Assembly (NCBI GenBank): GCA_016218905.1
Contig: JACRCS010000021.1
Location: 1-8,929 of the forward strand
Source: Deltaproteobacteria bacterium
GTDB lineage: Bacteria > Desulfobacterota_C > Deferrisomatia > Deferrisomatales > JACRMM01
Direction: 5' to 3'
Length of the DNA stretch: 8,929 nt
In this document: positions 7,560-8,929 of the stretch, piece after piece
How the letters are laid out: every line of letters starts with the position of its first letter
Position numbering within the stretch: the stretch's first letter is position 1
Notes under the pieces: generated by a model
What the model was told of the DNA's origin: nothing
Database searches by the model: none
Seen by the model: only the letters and a program-made list of their open reading frames with translations
Position numbers and translations under genes: made by a program

Positions 7560-8085
7560 GGCGGGCCTTCCGCCACGCCTCCGCCCGCGCCGAACGCTCC
7601 GCGGGCGGAGCCGAGACGTCCTCCACCGGGACGCCGGCCCGGCGAGCCGCCTCGAGCAGGGGCCCCGCGGCAGGGTGACCCTCGGCGGAGAACTTCCCGA
7701 GGAGCGAGTAGAGGACTTCCTGGCCGGATTTCAGGAGGAGCGTGACGCCCATGGGATCCCGCTCCCCCCCGGATCCCAACGGGGCGATCAGGATCCGCTC
7801 CACCGCCTCCCACTCGATGCGCCGCCGCCCGAGAGCCCACGCCAGCGAGAGGCCGCGTTCGTCGATGACCGTCGTGAGGCGGCTGGGCAGCAGGGCGAGG
7901 AGAGTCCCGGCGGACGTGCAGACGAGGGCGGCGAGCCCGAGGAAGATCCAGCCCTGACCCCCGCCCAGCGCGCGCACGACGAGGAGGACCCCGCCCGCCA
8001 GGAGGCCGAGGCCGGCGATCCGGGTCCCGAGGGCCGCCCTGCCGGTGAGGTGCCGGACGCGGACCGGGCCCGGAACTCGGGGCAT
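7543..8085 (-). CDS. Two-helix membrane protein with a bacterial PH-like domain
   Basis: This 180-residue protein has two hydrophobic helices, about residues 17-40 and 46-67, joined by a short Gly-rich loop. A soluble segment follows (about 70-130) with the alternating strands and the ...VIDERGLSLAW...IEWEAVERILI... pattern seen in bacterial PH-like (bPH/DUF304-type) membrane proteins. The C-terminal third is Ala/Arg/Glu-rich and probably helical. Its function is unknown; proteins of this shape sit in the inner membrane with the PH-like domain in the cytoplasm. The ATG lies 4 nt after the stop of the ChaN-PDZ gene, and no strong ribosome-binding site precedes it, so translation is probably coupled to that gene. 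An 11-bp perfect inverted repeat (7579-7589 with 7600-7610) lies in its 3' coding part. Family assignment is by eye and moderate. Confidence 0.78.
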   Translation of the reverse strand: MPRVPGPVRVRHLTGRAALGTRIAGLGLLAGGVLLVVRALGGGQGWIFLGLAALVCTSAGTLLALLPSRLTTVIDERGLSLAWALGRRRIEWEAVERILIAPLGSGGERDPMGVTLLLKSGQEVLYSLLGKFSAEGHPAAGPLLEAARRAGVPVEDVSAPPAERSARAEAWRKARLKGWR

Positions 8086-8089
8086 CGCG

Positions 8090-8929
8090 TTACTTGCCGT
8101 GCTCGGGAGCGAAGTAGGTGACCGAGAGCGGGACGGTCCGGCCGTCGCGCTCCACCTCCAGGGGGCCCGTGTCTCCGGGCTTGTGGAGGTTCACTTCGAA
8201 GGTGAGGTCGACGAGTTCCCGCACGGGTTTCCCATCGATCGAGACGATCACGTCCCCCGCGCGCAGGCCGGCCTTCTCCCCGGCCGAAGCGGGCATCACT
8301 CCGAGGACCCGGACGCCCTTGCCTCCCGTCTCCTCGATGGTGACGCCGAGCATCACCTTCTCCGTCTCGGTATAGCGCACGGACCAGTAGATGTCCGCGG
8401 AGCGCAACGGAACCGAGGGGACGCTCACGTCCATGAGCTTCTCCCGGGGCACCTCCACGCGGGCACGGTTCACGAAGGGCTCGACGATGACGTACGGGAG
8501 GGGCTCCCGGAGAAACAGCCGGCGCGGGATGCCGAAGCCGTGGCGGACGTGGTTGCCCCCCGCGAGTACGACGAGGCGCCTGCCCCTGCCCTCCGGGCTC
8601 TCCAGGAAGTCCGCGGCGGACCGGGCCATCGTCTCGTCCCAGAGCACCTGGACGCGATAGAACGCCTCCAGGTCCTTGATGGGCATGGAGTGGCCGGCGA
8701 GGATGGCCAGCGTGACGCCCCGGTGGTAGTCGTCCGGGTGGATCTCCGGCAGGTCCTTCGCCAGTTGCGGATCCAGGCCCTCGATCCCTCCCGCTCGGAC
8801 CGCGCTCCGGAGCTCCTTGCCCGCGTTGAGGGCCACCAGGGGGATGGAGGACTCCCGCGCGTACCGGAGGATCTCCCGGTAGTCGGCGTAGGACGACGCG
8901 CCCCAGTTCTCGGCCCAGACCTTCGCGAA
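8090..8929 (-). CDS. ChaN-type haem-binding protein with C-terminal PDZ domain (5' end beyond the window)
   Basis: 279 residues are visible; the frame runs without a stop to the window edge, so the N-terminus, including any signal peptide or lipobox, is missing. Visible residues 1-150 match the ChaN (DUF399, Tiki-like) haem-binding fold: WAENWGASSYADYREIL, IPLVALNAG (29-37), VQVLWDETMA (93-102) and the glycine/histidine stretch GGNHVRHGFGIP (124-135). ChaN proteins are usually membrane-anchored or periplasmic and linked to iron or haem uptake. Residues about 192-272 form a PDZ domain with the LGV carboxylate-loop motif, a GLRAGDVIVSIDGKPV core and a closing strand; such domains bind C-terminal peptides in the cell envelope. 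A GTG inside the gene at 8836 is not the start, because homologous sequence continues upstream of it. The PH-like membrane protein follows 4 nt after the TAA, suggesting a joint envelope role. Confidence 0.9.
   Translation of the reverse strand, partial: FAKVWAENWGASSYADYREILRYARESSIPLVALNAGKELRSAVRAGGIEGLDPQLAKDLPEIHPDDYHRGVTLAILAGHSMPIKDLEAFYRVQVLWDETMARSAADFLESPEGRGRRLVVLAGGNHVRHGFGIPRRLFLREPLPYVIVEPFVNRARVEVPREKLMDVSVPSVPLRSADIYWSVRYTETEKVMLGVTIEETGGKGVRVLGVMPASAGEKAGLRAGDVIVSIDGKPVRELVDLTFEVNLHKPGDTGPLEVERDGRTVPLSVTYFAPEHGK

Overview
The window is a compact, very GC-rich stretch of bacterial chromosome. Codons end mostly in G or C, genes are closely packed, and Shine-Dalgarno sites are clear. 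The gene set (ClpS/ClpA, a bacterial RRM protein, a molybdenum hydroxylase, a ChaN-PDZ protein, a response regulator with a Cys4 tail) points to a Gram-negative environmental lineage. Acidobacteriota or a delta-proteobacteria-like phylum would fit, but no marker fixes the phylum. I see no tRNA, rRNA, CRISPR array, insertion sequence or phage gene.

Layout. (1) 29-2875, + strand: two genes for a molybdenum hydroxylase of the xanthine dehydrogenase family, the 2Fe-2S small subunit and the molybdopterin-binding large subunit. No FAD subunit is visible in the window. (2) 2876-3092: a 217-nt gap with a good sigma70-type promoter, then an intrinsic terminator that lies downstream of that promoter but upstream of the next gene. 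This looks like an attenuated leader or a short RNA. (3) 3093-3617, + strand: a one-RRM RNA-binding protein, ending at a 19-bp perfect stem that probably stops transcription from both sides. (4) 6260-3689, - strand: clpS then clpA, the N-degron adaptor and its AAA+ unfoldase. clpA carries an in-frame TAG at codon 323 and otherwise reads as a full-length, well-conserved gene. clpS has a consensus TATAAT so close to its ATG that the mRNA should be leaderless. (5) 6261-6458: a divergent control region with a promoter on each side and a 17-bp imperfect palindrome midway between the two predicted start points. (6) 6459-6785, + strand: a small uncharacterised four-cysteine protein. (7) 6894-7559, + strand: a REC-domain protein with a coiled coil and a Cys-x2-Cys...Cys-x2-Cys tail. 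(8) 8929-7543, - strand: a ChaN-type haem-binding domain fused to a PDZ domain (5' end off the window), followed 4 nt later by a two-helix membrane protein with a bacterial PH-like domain. The latter overlaps the REC gene tail to tail by 17 nt.

The points most worth checking are the amber codon in clpA, the promoter-terminator-hairpin leader before the RRM gene, the leaderless clpS promoter with its divergent partner gene, and the Cys4 tail on the response regulator. I found no clear sign of a wholly new multi-gene system; the region looks like ordinary chromosomal core with some unusual regulatory structure.
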